From Macrocystis pyrifera (lineage: Eukaryota; Sar; Phaeophyceae; Laminariales; Laminariaceae), in assembly GCA_031763025.1 (NCBI GenBank), contig JASSKH010000029.1, positions 6,780,362-6,844,361 of the forward strand: DNA of 64,000 nucleotides, read 5' to 3'. A model generated the notes under the pieces. It ran no database searches. It was not told the origin of the DNA and saw only the letters and a program-made list of their open reading frames with translations. The translations under genes were made by a program, and so were the position numbers. Every line of letters begins with the position of its first letter. The first letter of the stretch is position 1. Shown piece by piece: positions 50,067 through 63,130 of this stretch.

Positions 50067-51494
50067 TTTGTCCAAGGGAGTGGAACGTTCAGTTATTCAT
50101 GTTTACACCCACTAGGCCCTTACATTTCCGTAAAGAGTGACATAAACTGTATTTTTTTAATACCTGTTATACCTTGAAAATACGAGTATAGTCAGTCCCA
50201 TACACCTCGTACATAAAATACACAGGTTAAATACGACGGTATGATACCAAGACCTGCCTGGCACACACAAAAAACGAGGATTGCTGTAGCGCACATGGCC
50301 AGGACTGCTTCCGACAGTCTACAAGGTACGCTCGGCGCCAACCAGTAAGAGGAGGTCTATTGATCAGTCTCCAGAGGTTGTAGACCCCAGGAGGCACGGG
50401 ATCGTGTCATGACGACTCCAGACGGGGTCACGAAACTCTCTCTCCCTTGTACTATTCTCCAAGTCGTCGAGCTGACTCCATGCCTCATGAGGAGGTACAC
50501 ACAACGAGTGACATCGGGAGGCGCACATGGACATCGCGCAATATTCCGACATGCCGATACCCCCACAACCATAGTCCCTATCCGGCATGGAACTCCTCAA
50601 TCTACGATGGACTACCTCTGCCGTGTTACCGCGCACGATCAACATCCCCCCTGCTCGTGACACACGACCACGCCAACATTCTCCCCGCTCTCGTGCATGA
50701 CGACAAGGCTTACGTCACGACATCGCAGGGTTGACGCATCGCAATATATCATAACGAACGAACATCAAACTCAGGAACCAAAAACCAGATCTTGTACTCA
50801 AAAGATCAAGTCTCGAGATTCTTAATAAATCAGCAACCTTTCTGCTGGGAACAAATATATAAAAATCTCGAAACGCAATGACGCGAAAAAAAAACGGCAC
50901 CGTCCACGGAAATGGCCAGTAACAACCGGCGCTATGTCCTCGGAAGCGACTCAATATACAATCTCCGCTCTAAAAATCAAGGCACCAGCTCTCCCTGGTG
51001 AATGCTGTCTTATCGGCATTCCCAAGGAGCAACAGGGGGTCTCCTCTCCTCCCTCGCCATGCGGACCGTGCCAAATCGTTCTTCAGTCTATGTGCTGCAA
51101 GCGAAGGCTCTCGGGCATACATAATTGCTTCGAATCCTTCCACCCACCACTTGGCGACATCGCGTGCTGCATGCGAAACTCTGTTGACGGGGTATCCTGA
51201 ATCCTGACTGACAGACTCCAATGTAAGGCCGTATACCATCCGCGCGCATCCTTCATCTCTCGCGACGGGCGTCGCCGCTCCAACTCCTCCCGAGACACAT
51301 TACTGTCTCCTACCGAATCACCGGGACATCTGCTGCTGTCTCAAGGGACGTGCAGGCGACCAGGCGGTGGAATACAAGCCTCCAACTTGCTACTCCGCAT
51401 TCCAAAGTGCTCTTGCCAGGTATATTCTACATATCGAAGCTAGGACGTTCCGGACGGGTTCAAGCAGAACGAGGCTTAAGAAAGTCGCACACTC

Positions 51495-51768
51495 AGACAG
51501 ACCAGGCACATCATCTACAGATAGATCATGATCTACAGTAGATCATCTACTGTAGTTCCTCCCCTGCCGTCGTGAGAGCTTGTACAGCAGCATCTGCACA
51601 TAGTACACATCCAACCCAGGAATAAATGCCCTAGGTTGTGCCGATACATAAGGGCAACATGAACTAGATCACATTGTACAAGATCGACAATACATCTACA
51701 GCAGATCTGCCTCGAAAAATCTAGATCGTGAAGCGGGAGGGAGCCGATGATCTGCCCGAGACGTGGAA
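51495..51768. mobile_element. 270-bp element copy 2 (mirror)
   Basis: Reverse complement of 22160-22432. Confidence 0.7.
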
Positions 51769-52415
51769 AGTTTGTGACGTGCCTTAGTGGGCTCCCTGCC
51801 CAGATGACGGCAAAGTCGACCACGCCGATTCCCTCGCAGCTGCTTCCCCCGCTCCTTCCCCCCCCCCTTGCCGCCTCAACGACTCAGGCGCGCCCCTCTC
51901 GGCGCGCACCTTCTGCTCCTCCGCTGTCTCTCGTCTCGGGGCCTTGATAACCTTCTAACATCTCTCTCACTTCGTTGTTCGCTTCCGCGAGGATGCTCGC
52001 GGCGCCATCGCGGGCGATTTTCTCCCGTGATCCGGCATCGCGAAACAGATGTCGCCTCTCTGGGCTGGGCTTTACCGCGCCCACCAATATAGTGTGCTTT
52101 TTTAATGGTGAGCACAGGGAAAACCAGCCTAGAAAAGCGGGATCTGTTCCGCGATGCCAGATGACGAAGACGCTGCCCGCGATCGTGACAGCATCCGCGA
52201 GGAAGCGAGCAACGAGAGGAGAGAGAGATGTTGAAAAACAAATCAAGGTCCTGAGAAGGACAGTGGAGGAGGAGAAGATGCGTGCCGAGAGGACCAGGCT
52301 GATCGCCGAGGCGGAAAGGTGGGGCGGGGGAGGGGTGGGGAAGAAGCTGCGAGGGAATCAGCACCGTCGACTGTGCCGTCACCTGGACAGGGAGCCCAAC
52401 TCTGACACCTCACAA
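51768..52415. mobile_element. Inverted pair with coiled-coil-like remnants (mirror)
   Basis: Reverse complement of 21512-22160; the same Glu/Arg-rich frames are open. Confidence 0.7.
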
Positions 52416-53321
52416 CTTTCGTTGGCTCATCCTGCTTTGAAGTCACCATCCACATGAACCACAGGCACTAGGGAGACAGAGCCCGACTCCACCACACGCT
52501 TAAAAAAACAAGCATCAGCGGGGCTCTGCTCACACCCCAAGACTCCCCTCGTGCGAGCGAATAGATGGTTGTGCTACGATCTCGACGCTTGCTTCAAGCC
52601 GCAGAGATTGCGGCTCGGCCTTACTATCTGACCAGGCGTTTCGCCGCAACCCTGAGCCCTGAGGTACTGACATACAAAAATCCCCCCTCCAGACTCGACT
52701 GGACCGACGCCTGTTCGACATCGAAATTGCGCAACTCAAGCCCCAACTCGCACATCGGGTGCTATTACGTGGCGAGGGGGGTGCTCCGGAGATCACTGAA
52801 GCATGGTCAAATTCGATGAACCAGAAAAAAGTCCATATTTTGGTGGTTGTATATCACCACCGCCTGGCCTATTTAGTCACGTGACGAAGTAGGCCAGTGG
52901 GTAGCGCCATATACCTGGTACAGTAGGGGTCCCTCTATATTGCCGGTTTAGAAATGCCGGTGTCCGATGTAACGCCTGTACCCGATAGAAAATCGCTTGG
53001 TACAGATGGGATTAGCAAAGTGTGGCAGCGTGCGGAATAGTGCCCGTGCTCTCAATAAAGCCGGGGAAAAGGCCCGGGACATAATTGGCAAAAGAGAGGG
53101 ATCACTACTGCAGCAAGGTCACACGAGACCGCCCTTCTCGTCTCCCCCGACCCGGACCTCTTGTCCCTCTCAAAAAACAAATTATAAAAATAAAACTAGC
53201 AAACGTACAGTACCTGTGTATATGTACTACATAAATAAATGCGTATCAGCTCAACACATCTCTATGGCTACATTGCTTCGTACCAAATAAGCCTACAAGA
53301 AACAAAGCTAGATATGCCTGC

Positions 53322-53589
53322 ACAGGTGGCCGGGACCCCTGCGCCCCCCCTCCCTCTTGCCCAACGTGGGCGTAAAAAAAACTTGTAGCACACCAATAGG
53401 TACCTCGACATCTTGTGGGGTTTGCTACACTGTTTAACGTCTCCACGACAGTGTAAAAGCAATCGCAAGGTGTCGAAAACCCCTCCATTCGGTAGGCCAA
53501 ACGGTGTGCTACATGGTTCAATGTTCCCACAAGCATTTTTTGTACGCCCATGTTGTACAAGGGGGGGTGGGGGGGTCCTGGCCACCTGT
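53322..53589. mobile_element. 268-bp hairpin element (mirror)
   Basis: Reverse complement of 20340-20607, same length. Confidence 0.75.
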
Positions 53590-53761
53590 ACACTACAACA
53601 TGGCGTGTTTATTTCTTTCGTACAAGTTCTAGGATCAAGTCTGCTGCTCGTCGTTCAACCTCGACGGAGTCAGCTACAAGAACGTGACCGAAGGAGTACG
53701 AGCTACTACGACGTCTAGAAACAACGCAACAGCCACCAGAAATCCAAGTATACAGATACTG

Positions 53762-54001
53762 CGGTTCGGTCCGTCCGGCCCGCTTCGGTTCGGTTCGATT
53801 CGGCTCGGTTCGGTTCGGTTTAGGTCGGTTCCGTTCGGTTCGGTTCGGTTCGGTTCGGTTCGGTTCGGTTCGGTTCGGTTCGGTTCGGTTTCGGTTTGAT
53901 TCGGTTCGGTTCGGTTCGGTTCGGTTCGGTTCGGTTCGGTTCGGTTCGGTTTAGGTCGGTTCGCTTCGGTTCGGCTTGGTTTAGGTCGGTTTGGTTCGGT
54001 T
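53762..54001. repeat. (TTCGG)n array (mirror)
   Basis: Complement of the CCGAA array at 19920-20166; similar total length but different placement of the TTTCGGTTT variants. Confidence 0.92.
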
Positions 54002-54021
54002 CAAGATTTGACGGTTCAAGG

Positions 54022-54290
54022 CTAACGCTTTAAGGTTTAGATTATCTACTACAGTTCCTCATCTGCCGTTTTGAGAGGTCGTGCAGGGTCTGCATAGTAC
54101 AGTACATATCCAACCCAGGAAACATGTGCTACGAAGACCATGCAGATTATCCGGGTCCCACCCGGCAACATTCTCTACTACATTAGGTCATATCATACAA
54201 GCTCGCGAATAGATCTGCCTTGAAAGATCTAGATCATGAACTGTGGGAATGTTCTGTAGATGATCTATTTGTAGATGATCTGTCCGACGT
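54022..54290. mobile_element. 270-bp element copy 1 (mirror)
   Basis: Reverse complement of 19640-19905. Confidence 0.7.
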
Positions 54291-54362
54291 GTGGAATGTT
54301 CGAGACATGACACCTCAAGGCTGGCGCTTCGACATTTGCCCTCTGTAACGGTGGGGCATAGC

Positions 54363-54676
54363 ACATAGCTCCGGTGGTCCAGTGGTTACCCTCGAATGCT
54401 GCTAGAGTTGATTTCGTGAGTTCGAATCCCAGCATGGTGACATTGTGAATGTATTCAACAACTAAAAAAATGTATATACATAGACTAGAATGAACTGCTG
54501 AGAGCGCTTACTGAAGTACCGTGGGGAGGCGCAATTCCAATTACAGTAGACGCCAGTGGACGAGGGAAGAAATGGCTGCAGTCTTGCTCGCGAAAAACAA
54601 AAAAGCAATGCACAAAGCGTAGTGGGGAGGGGGGGAGGAGACTCCGCCATAATGACGGCTGATCTGACTCACCACC
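54363..54676 (+). mobile_element. tRNA-derived SINE (mirror)
   Basis: Plus-strand reading of the element at 19250-19566. A-box TGGTCCAGTGG near 54374 and B-box AGTTCGAATCC near 54419. Confidence 0.7.
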
Positions 54677-55459
54677 AGGAGGGAGAGAGAAAAGAAGGGC
54701 GAAGGTGATTAACGGGAAGACAAGAAAAAAAAAAAAATGGACCCCCAAAAGGCACATAAACGTATACCCCCCTACTATGTTTTTAAGCCATACTACTACT
54801 CTAGGTGTCTTGTCAACAAAAGGAACGTTTCGTCTTCATATTGATGTCTAAACTGTCCGCATAATCTCGTCCAGAGCGATATTTGGTTGTGATTGCTGTG
54901 TTCCCTAGATATAAAGGCGTTTTTGTTCGGATATTGGAGTAAAAAAAGATCATTACATTCAGGGACGGAGCGGGATAGTACCCTCAAGACTACTGCTTCA
55001 ACGCCTACCCTGCACATGCCGACTGACGCTTGGGGATCCGCACTTTTTCCTGCCTTCCGTAGACGCACGCTACGGCAGCAGAGGGGTGCACACCGCCGTA
55101 CTTTTCTGAGGCTCCTCTTCCCTTTGAGGAGCCCTATTTTCTTCCATTACAAAAGAACTGGCTTCGAGAAAAACAAAAAAAAGTGCAAACACATGAAAAA
55201 TCCCATATGGCCTACCAGCACGTAGGCATGTATTTGTCGGGTCTACATATATTTATATTATAATACCATGGATATGTTCCATATTTGGTTGCAAGGGATA
55301 CGGGATGGTATATCACCTCTCGTCGGTACCATTTCCCTCACGTACCGGTATGGTAATGCCGTGCGCACTATTTCGTACTTGTTTGTTGTGTCCCATCGAG
55401 ATGCGCTTCAATTTCAGCTGGTTTTGTGACCGCATACAGGATTTTCAGGGACATAAGCT

Positions 55460-55566
55460 ATTACGGGGGGCCATAGTAAATGGGACCAAAAATTGTAAGA
55501 AAAAATAGGGAAACATATAGGTTTTTGAGTGTACCGTAGGTGCTATTTACTATGGCCCTCCGTAAT
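55460..55566. mobile_element. Palindromic TA-type MITE (mirror of copy 6)
   Basis: TTACGGGGGGCCATAGTAAA and TTTACTATGGCCCTCCGTAA ends. Confidence 0.82.
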
Positions 55567-56118
55567 ATCATGCTGTGATAACATCACCAAATACAATCAC
55601 TAATATTGCAAAACACACAAATGGTCTTCCATCGATGTTGGTCAGACGCTCAATCGAAGGGCCTGCCAGTCAGGAACGTTCGGGCCGGGATTGCTACCCC
55701 TAGCGTGGCACGCGCTCATAGGTGGCTAACTAGCGGTGCTGTGCATCATCCTTCAAGGCTGTTGAACGCTCATTCAGCTCAAAAACCTTGACAAGGCTGA
55801 CGCTCCAATTTTGACGCTCACGGTTGACGACTTTGCCCCGCTACCATACGGTCCATTAGCGGGTGCTGTGTTTTTTCCTCGCGTCCAAGGTTGACAGATC
55901 GAGGTCAAAACGTTTGAAACTTCAAGGTGGCGTCTTCAAGGCGAACACTCCAACAAAGCTCGCGCTCCAACACCGCTGCAACACCCCTCAAGGTCGGTGC
56001 TGTAGCCCGTCAACGGTTTTACTTTTTTTCCTCCTGAGGTAATATTCCACTCCAGAGTAATTTGGAAACCTGTCCTGTGACCACAAACTGCATTGTGACC
56101 ACGAGTTAGTGGAATAAT

Positions 56119-56150
<32 letters not shown>

Positions 56151-56204
56151 CGATTATGATAATCATAATAATGATGACATGGTGAATTACAAAAGTGGTG
56201 TCAC

Positions 56205-56343
56205 CTTGGTATGCACGTTTTCTGACGCGGTGCGGTCGATGAATTGGGGCACGAAGTTCTCGTCCGTCGTGGTCACCACGAAGGATTTCAGGCACAGCCC
56301 TGCCGAGACGATCTGCCCAGGAACCAGCAAAGTGTCCTCGTAC
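56205..56343 (-). CDS. VPS13: VPS13-like protein, exon 5 (arm 2)
   Basis: Mirror of 17584-17722, 139 nt, unchanged. The duplicated acceptor decoy is present at about 56405-56424. Confidence 0.95.
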
Positions 56344-57018
56344 CTGTCACCAAAAAATACCAAAAAAAAAGCACACGAAAATTACCGCAGTCCGTCAAAC
56401 GCAAAAAAGTGTCCTCGTACCTGCGTCGATAGTGCGTCAAGACATGAACGCAAATCGATGTATCAATATACCGCGATTCATCGATCCATCCATCAATTAA
56501 AACACACAAAAGATCTGGACACCAACATCTCAAGACCCCAAGCCAATCATCAAGCCATAAAAGCCGCAGTCCATCCAAAACAAAGCACCTAGTAGCTGCG
56601 TCGTCGGTGCATCGAAACGTTCCCATGTCATACATCAATGCACCAACGCGGTGACCGATAAAAATACACGACGGCTACACTATACTCTCTACGTACCGTG
56701 GCCTTGGCCAAAAACAATTCTGACTGCAGACGCTTGCTACGTACGATCGAAAGGGCGGTACACCTTTGCGATCTTGCGAGGCGTTCCTCCTCACTCACTC
56801 ACTCACTCACTCACTTCAGGAGCCCAGCATATATCACCCACACACACCCCCCCCCGCAAAAAAAAAAATGGAAGTTAAGAAACAAAGTTGTACATATTGA
56901 CCTTAACCCGATGAGCTACCGCTGTAGGTCTTTGAAAAAAAAAACCTTCTCTCTATTTTTTTTGTCGAAAGCACTACGACGACAACGATGGTTGTTCCAG
57001 TTCGTTCCTCCGTCTTAG

Positions 57019-57048
<30 letters not shown>

Positions 57049-57049
<1 letters not shown>

Positions 57050-57115
57050 CCGACCGTCTCGAAAGGGATGCGTGGTCAATGGTCAAATGACTAAGGCAAG
57101 CAACAAATGAGTACG
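57049..57115 (+). mobile_element. Solo LINE 3' end (mirror of 16820)
   Basis: GTCTCGAAAGGGATGCGTGG to CAACAAATGAGTACG, preceded by a C run (57019-57048) and followed by another (57116-57135). Confidence 0.82.
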
Positions 57116-57518
57116 CCCCCCCCCCCCCCCCCCCCGCCCCCCCCCCCTCCCCCCCATCACTCAGACATACGCTGGCCAAAAACGTTCTACCGCTCTGCCC
57201 GAAAATATAAGGACCTTTTCGTAATGAATAGGAAGACCAAGCGGTCCCAATATTTGCGCCCGGAGTGGTACAAGGCACGCCCTGAAAGGTATGCCCTGTA
57301 CGACATGCCTCTATTGTGGCAGGTGTCTGCCGAGGATTCTCCACCCAGGTGCCTACCCAGCATGCGCTACTCGTTGTACTTCTTCTGCCTACGTGTAAGT
57401 CATCGGGTTGTTACATTTTCATCGTCTCTGAGAAGTCACATGGTTGGGAACCCCCTATCGTCGCACGTGCCGACATCGTGTCACACTTTGCATATAGTTG
57501 AGTTAGTTGAGTTGGGGG

Positions 57519-57553
<35 letters not shown>

Positions 57554-57570
57554 CGGCGTCCTATTAATAC

Positions 57571-57644
57571 CTGATGTGAATGTCCGCCACGTTGATCTCG
57601 ATGTTGTCAACGATTCGCTGGAGAAGCTTGCCCAGGAAGCCCTT
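57571..57644 (-). CDS. VPS13: VPS13-like protein, exon 4 (arm 2)
   Basis: Mirror of 16306-16379, 74 nt, unchanged. Confidence 0.95.
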
Positions 57645-57915
57645 CTGTGATTGGCCGGAACCAATGGACAGACAGACAGACAGACAGACAGGCAGTCAGA
57701 CAGACAGACAGACAGGCGGGCAGGCCTATAGAGAGTCGAACAGGTAGGTGGGCAGACAGACAGACGGTCAGCCAGTCAGATAGCCAGCCAGCCAGAAAAC
57801 CAAACAAGCAAACAAATCAACAAACCAACAGACGGCCAGATAGACACGACAGACCGGCGGACAGAAAGATTCCCCTCCCCTTCCCCCTACCCCCCCCCCC
57901 CTCACCACCACGTAC

Positions 57916-58116
57916 CTTATCCTCCTTATCTTGCGCGCCCTTCTTGAGAGCATTCTCCTCCGCCTTCTCGAGAGAAGCCCTCTTGATGCCCAGCCTTCTC
58001 TCTCTAACCTCCCCTGACCCCCACGAGTCCCTCAGCACCGGCCCCACCAACACACACACGCCTTCCAGGTGGACCTTCACAGGCTTGCTCCCCAAGTGCG
58101 CCCACGGGATGTGCAC
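57916..58116 (-). CDS. VPS13: VPS13-like protein, exon 3 (arm 2, intact)
   Basis: 201 nt, 67 codons, open from VHIPWAHLG through LGIKRASLEKAEENALKKGA to KEDK. It shows that the arm 1 copy (200 nt) has lost a G. Confidence 0.95.
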
Positions 58117-58372
58117 CTGACGACGGTGGAGGTTAGGCGGGACGGGAGTGGTGAGGTTGGGGTTACGGGGGAGGGGGGGTAAGGGTAGGGGTGGGAGGTG
58201 AAGGGCAGGGGATGAGGGGGGGGGCGTACTCGTTTGCTGCTTGTCTTAATGTAGTCATTGGACCAATGACCACGCATCCCTCTCGAGACGGAACACCGTT
58301 CTTACTCCGAGACACCTCCAACAGTTGGGCGCTCACTACGTTGTTTCCATACATTAGATACAAAAAAATGTT

Positions 58373-58479
58373 AATACGGGGGTCCATAGTTAATAGGACC
58401 TATGGTATACATAAAAACCTATATATTTACCTATTTTTACTGACAATATTTGGTCCTATTTACTATGGTCCCCCGTAGT
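58373..58479. mobile_element. Palindromic TA-type MITE (mirror of copy 5)
   Basis: TACGGGGGTCCATAGTTAAT and TTTACTATGGTCCCCCGTA ends. Confidence 0.88.
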
Positions 58480-59352
58480 AGTATTATTATTAATAATAAT
58501 CTTATCCCCTTCCTTTTTCGCCGCATGCGGCCACCATCTATCTCCTAGGAGAGCGATCGTTTTCTCGTTGTAATATATTAAATAGTGTACCAAAGTCCTC
58601 CATGTCACTATCGCCTATTTATTTCCCTTATCTCCCCTAGTATTGATAATACATCCCGTTCCTCCTCGAACATTTCACATTCTCCTGCAATGTGAGTTCT
58701 ACTTTCTACCGATGTGCCTCACGGGCACATCTGTGGGCATCTGATTCCTCCTCCCGGCTACTGGTGTGATTTTTCTTTTTTTCTGGCAGGTCCAGGTCTC
58801 CTACACGCAATCGCAGTTTCAGCGTTTGCGCGAAGTCCGTTGAGCCATGCAAACACGTTTTCCTTCTTATTCCGTGGCTTGACCACCCATAAATCTCCAA
58901 GAGTTTCACCGATTTCACCTTGTTTCTTAGCGCTAGCCTTTCCCTTCTTTCTATCATTTCTTCCGCTTCAGTCCTGCACCTGCCAAACGTCTCTACGGAC
59001 ATGATCTATTGTTGATTTCCTCCTTTATCTTTCCACACTTTATCGACTACGATATTCCATATTATTCCAGCTAGCCCTTTCGGTATTTCTCCTCTCCCAT
59101 ACAGCTCTATCAACTATGACTGGCAACCTCTTTTTTGGCATGTTTCTTACATTTTATTGCCATTTCAACTTTCTCACGTCTCTTATCTGCCTAAAGTTGG
59201 TGCATTCCCAGTCCTGCTCTTAATACTGCTGCCTTGTATTACTCGTCGTATTTGAGCATCCTAGCACTTTTTTAGCTGCTGTCATCTGGTACTGCTTTCA
59301 GATGTGTTACGATCTCCGCGTTCCTTTCCCATACTTCCCCTGCGTTGGTACT

Positions 59353-59457
59353 ATTACGGGGGTCCATAGTTAATAGGACCTACGGTACACACAAAAACCT
59401 ATATATTAACATTTTTTTACCAACAATATTTGGTCCTGTTTACTATGGTCCCCCCTG
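59353..59457. mobile_element. Palindromic TA-type MITE (mirror of copy 4)
   Basis: ATTACGGGGGTCCATAGTTA and TTTACTATGGTCCCCCCTGA ends. Confidence 0.85.
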
Positions 59458-59996
59458 ATATCACATTCATCAGGATGCCTCTCTTCAATCCTAGCGTCAA
59501 GGTGTGAGTACGTCGAATCTCGCCTACAGCATCTTGCCTACGTGTGCTTTACCCTTTTCTATTATTAATACTTTTTTTTAACGTGTATCCCAAGAGCAGT
59601 TTTTTTAGATCTCTACGCCGAGGTAGGTACACTGGTTTACGATCGGCAATTCATCTTCTCCCCACTTCCAACAGAAATTTACCGGGTTCAACTTATCTTC
59701 GTTACATACAGCTACCGCGCGCTCCTTTACGTTCGTCGTCACCCTCCATTTTCCTAGTCTATGCTAGTGCAGTCTCTATTAATTTCTGCAATCCTTCGGG
59801 TGTTTTCTGACATCCCCACGAAGTCATCCGCAAACATCAATCCCCACACCGTACTTTCCCCCACCGTGCCTCCCTGCTTTGCTGCTTCGACTGCTACTAT
59901 CAGGTCATCAATATCTAGGGGGGGGGGGGGGGGGGGGGGGGGGGGTAGAGAGAGATACTGTTGGAGGTGACGCCGCTATCCTGCTTCCTTCCTTAC

Positions 59997-60069
59997 CTCC
60001 AGTTTTTTTTACGGTGCCGTGGATGATGTTGGCCGGAAGCCGCAACTGGTTCACCGCTTGGGGGTTGAC
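59997..60069 (-). CDS. VPS13: VPS13-like protein, exon 2 (arm 2)
   Basis: Mirror of 13885-13957, 73 nt, with the same eight-A run and therefore the same +1 shift. Confidence 0.88.
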
Positions 60070-60134
60070 CTGCCATGCCGCAAGGAGAGGCGGGCAAACC
60101 GGGGAGCGGTACCCGGAGGGGGGGGGGGGGGGTG

Positions 60135-60429
60135 CGTGCTCAGTATCATGCATGGCCGTAGTCGTATGACCATAGACCCTCGCATCCCTACAATGCCGGG
60201 ACGGAGCGCGTCGGGTTTTCACCGACCAGGCAGACATTGCTTGCACCAAGCGCGAAGCGAAACGTGAGGTGTTGGACGAGTTGCATGAAGTGTGAGCTGC
60301 ATCCTACTATGAACCGCTTCTGATGCGGATTTTCTTGCATATGGATGACAGCTTCAATGAATTGATTTAATTTCTGGTGTGGCCAGTTTCAGAGACAGCA
60401 ATGGGTTTAATAAGTAACTGCCTCGTGGG
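60135..60429 (-). mobile_element. SINE-like poly(C) retroposon (mirror of 13527)
   Basis: Reverse complement of the long intron 1 copy. Confidence 0.75.
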
Positions 60430-62980
60430 TGGGTGGGGGGGAGGATGAGCCCCTGAATAACGTCGGTTCAATTTTATTTTGGAACCCCTTGAGGCTTGCC
60501 CCCACTGCACAGGTGTTTAAAGGAAAAACTGCTTGAAATTGGAGCTGCATCGCTGTCGCAGTAGGGAATTGTAAGCACGTTGGTTGGACAGACCTAGCAG
60601 ATACCCTTTTCCATGATCAAGATCTGTCGGGGGGAGATACCATCTGATACCCCTGGTGATTCGCAAGGTTTATCAATATAAACCCTTTTCCGAGTGGGAT
60701 CTGTGCGACACGGCTCTTGCGCACATGTTTCGCCAGGTGGTGGAGTCTGTATTACGCGGCCCTCGTACAACGGATTACAACTGCAAAGATATGATCTAGG
60801 GATCCAAATGATCTGTATTCAGCAGATCGTGACATTATGTCCGAGATGCGTGCTCAAGGTACCACCACCGCTGTCGACGAACTACGAAAGAGACGGCATT
60901 TCCCGTCCCCTTCTTCGTCTAGGATTTTCTCTCGCGACGCTTAAGTTTCTCGCGTGCAAGCATCTCCGCTTCGCGTGTTTCCCTTTGGCTTTCGCGGTTT
61001 TACTTCGTCTATGGTTTTGTTTCTCGTGACCTTTTCTTTCCTTTCCTCCCTTGTCCATTTTCCTTTCTCGTTTCCTGTTGCCCCTGAGGGTAGGGTAGCA
61101 ACGACAGCGATGTGGACGGAGGTGGCAGACCGCGAGGCAAAGTTTCCAGCCGCATTCGGAGCCCATGTCGGCCTCAGCATCGAGCCCTGTCGTGGTCTGC
61201 CTAGCTTTCTGCTTGGTTTAGATATTTGGTATTTTCGGATTTGTTTTCAAATTTTGCTTTCCCAAAATTTTCTTTCTCGGGATACGCCCCTCCCCTCGTT
61301 GCGTACCCATCGTGTCGCAGGCTCGGGGTATTTATCTTCCGCTCTTTGGGTTTCCTTTGTTTTTGCTTCATGACTCGATTTTGTTTTTCTTTCCTTTTTT
61401 TCCCTTCCCTTTTTTTTTTTTTGTGCAATTTGTCTGGGCTGCTGGCGTGTCTATGTTGTGCTATTCGTGTTCAGTACGATGGCAAGGCATTCCATCGTCT
61501 ATTCTCCTTAATGCACTACAATGTACCTGGTAGTGCCCCTGTGTCCTAGTTGTGTGACCACAGAGCTTGTGCACAGACTGTCCTACTTTTGTGTACCCCA
61601 CCTGACTTGTCTCGCTCGCGATATTATTCCCACCTCTCCGCCATTCTCAGCCCTTAGTTGCAGACAGGCAACTTGTTTGTTCAGGATCGATCCTCGAGTT
61701 ATTTTTTGCCCATTTATATACCAGGTGGTGTTTTTCAGGATTGATCATAGAATTTACGGTTTTTCCCCTTTCCATTATTTTGTTGTTCCGAGTTGAACTC
61801 AATATTTTGTGGTCCACAAGCAGCTAGATGTGGCATGTGGAAGTCTGTAAATACAGCAGCAGTAGCAGCTGACCATCTTTTTTTTTACGAACAGCACAAA
61901 GCACAGCACGACACAGGATAACCCTCATTCCAAGCCCCGCAACCAAGCTACCCGCTACATCCCAATTATTTAGCGAGGACACGAAAAGGTCGGGCATAGT
62001 GCTTCCTGCACCACGGTGTTCTTGGCGTTTGCAGGTCGCCACATCGCGCCAAGTCGTGAACGCCCTCTGCTCTAAGTCTGCTGTACGCTTTATTCTATCT
62101 GTTTCCATAAGCCTACGCAGCGGGCGGCATATAGCCGCCCGCGGCGGGCAACCTTAGGCTTGTACGTAACGTATCTCTCTAGGATAAGGAATTAGCACGG
62201 ACACTGGGTGTGCTGGACATCGGTATGTACAGTATTGATAAGTACCAGGTAACGGTTTTACATGAAGAACATTTAATCTAGAGCAAATGCCAATATCAGG
62301 TATACCTGATCCGTTTGAGCCAAAATCAGGTACATACTAAAACCAAGTAAAAAACGCGCGCCACGAGCGGTGTGATGTCCATGACAATCCGGAAAAAAAA
62401 AGAATGCGCCTGCCACATGGCCTACAAAATCTTAATTGTTTAGTTTTCTTCAGGGTGTAGGTACCACGGGCTCTACTTGGATCTGCAAAGAGTCACTATT
62501 AATATGCTTCGTTTGTTTCGCCACGGCGGGAGCGCCCAGAGTATTTACTCTGGCGCCCCCCCCCCTCGTTGACAGCTTTAAAGCTTGCAGACCGTCTTCG
62601 CGGAACCGCCTGCTCGGCACGAAATTATCTTGCCACACCAAACCTGAGACCACCTCGACGCGGGGGTGCAGACGAAACGCCGAGTGTCCATGGTGCTGTA
62701 AAGACTGCGGTGAACATAGAAAAAACAACAGAGTACACACAAACAACTACCTGAAGCACATCGCACACCCCAAAGGAGAAAAGTGAAACCAGCGTACGCA
62801 TGTATGCATGTATATACGTACTTTTACGTACGACGTACGAGTACAGAGTTTATACGTCAATACAGAGGAATTTCAACCGAGGGAGGGCAGACGCATACTG
62901 AGAGAAAACACATCAGTGTACGTATGGCCTCTCTGATTAGTTCAAAGTTAGCCAAAATCAGTTGAAAGCTAGACAGTAGA

Positions 62981-63130
62981 AAAAATCAGGTGTACCTTGG
63001 CCTTTTCGTGCCAAAACCAGTTACAATGTCAGCTTGGCCAATAGCAGGGCTCCTGGTGTGTGTTTTGTACTTGATTTCAGTATGTAACTGTTTTTGGCAC
63101 AAAAGTGGCCAGGTATACCTGATTTTGGCA
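62981..63130. mobile_element. Small foldback element (mirror of 10826)
   Basis: Reverse complement, ends AAAAAATCAGGTGTACCTTG and GGTATACCTGATTTTGG. Confidence 0.65.

Larger units (their letters stand above)
58225..59918 (-). pseudogene. 5'-truncated LINE (mirror of 14035)
   Basis: Reverse complement of the intron 2 LINE with both nested MITEs; G tracts lie at each end (C on its own strand). Confidence 0.82.
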
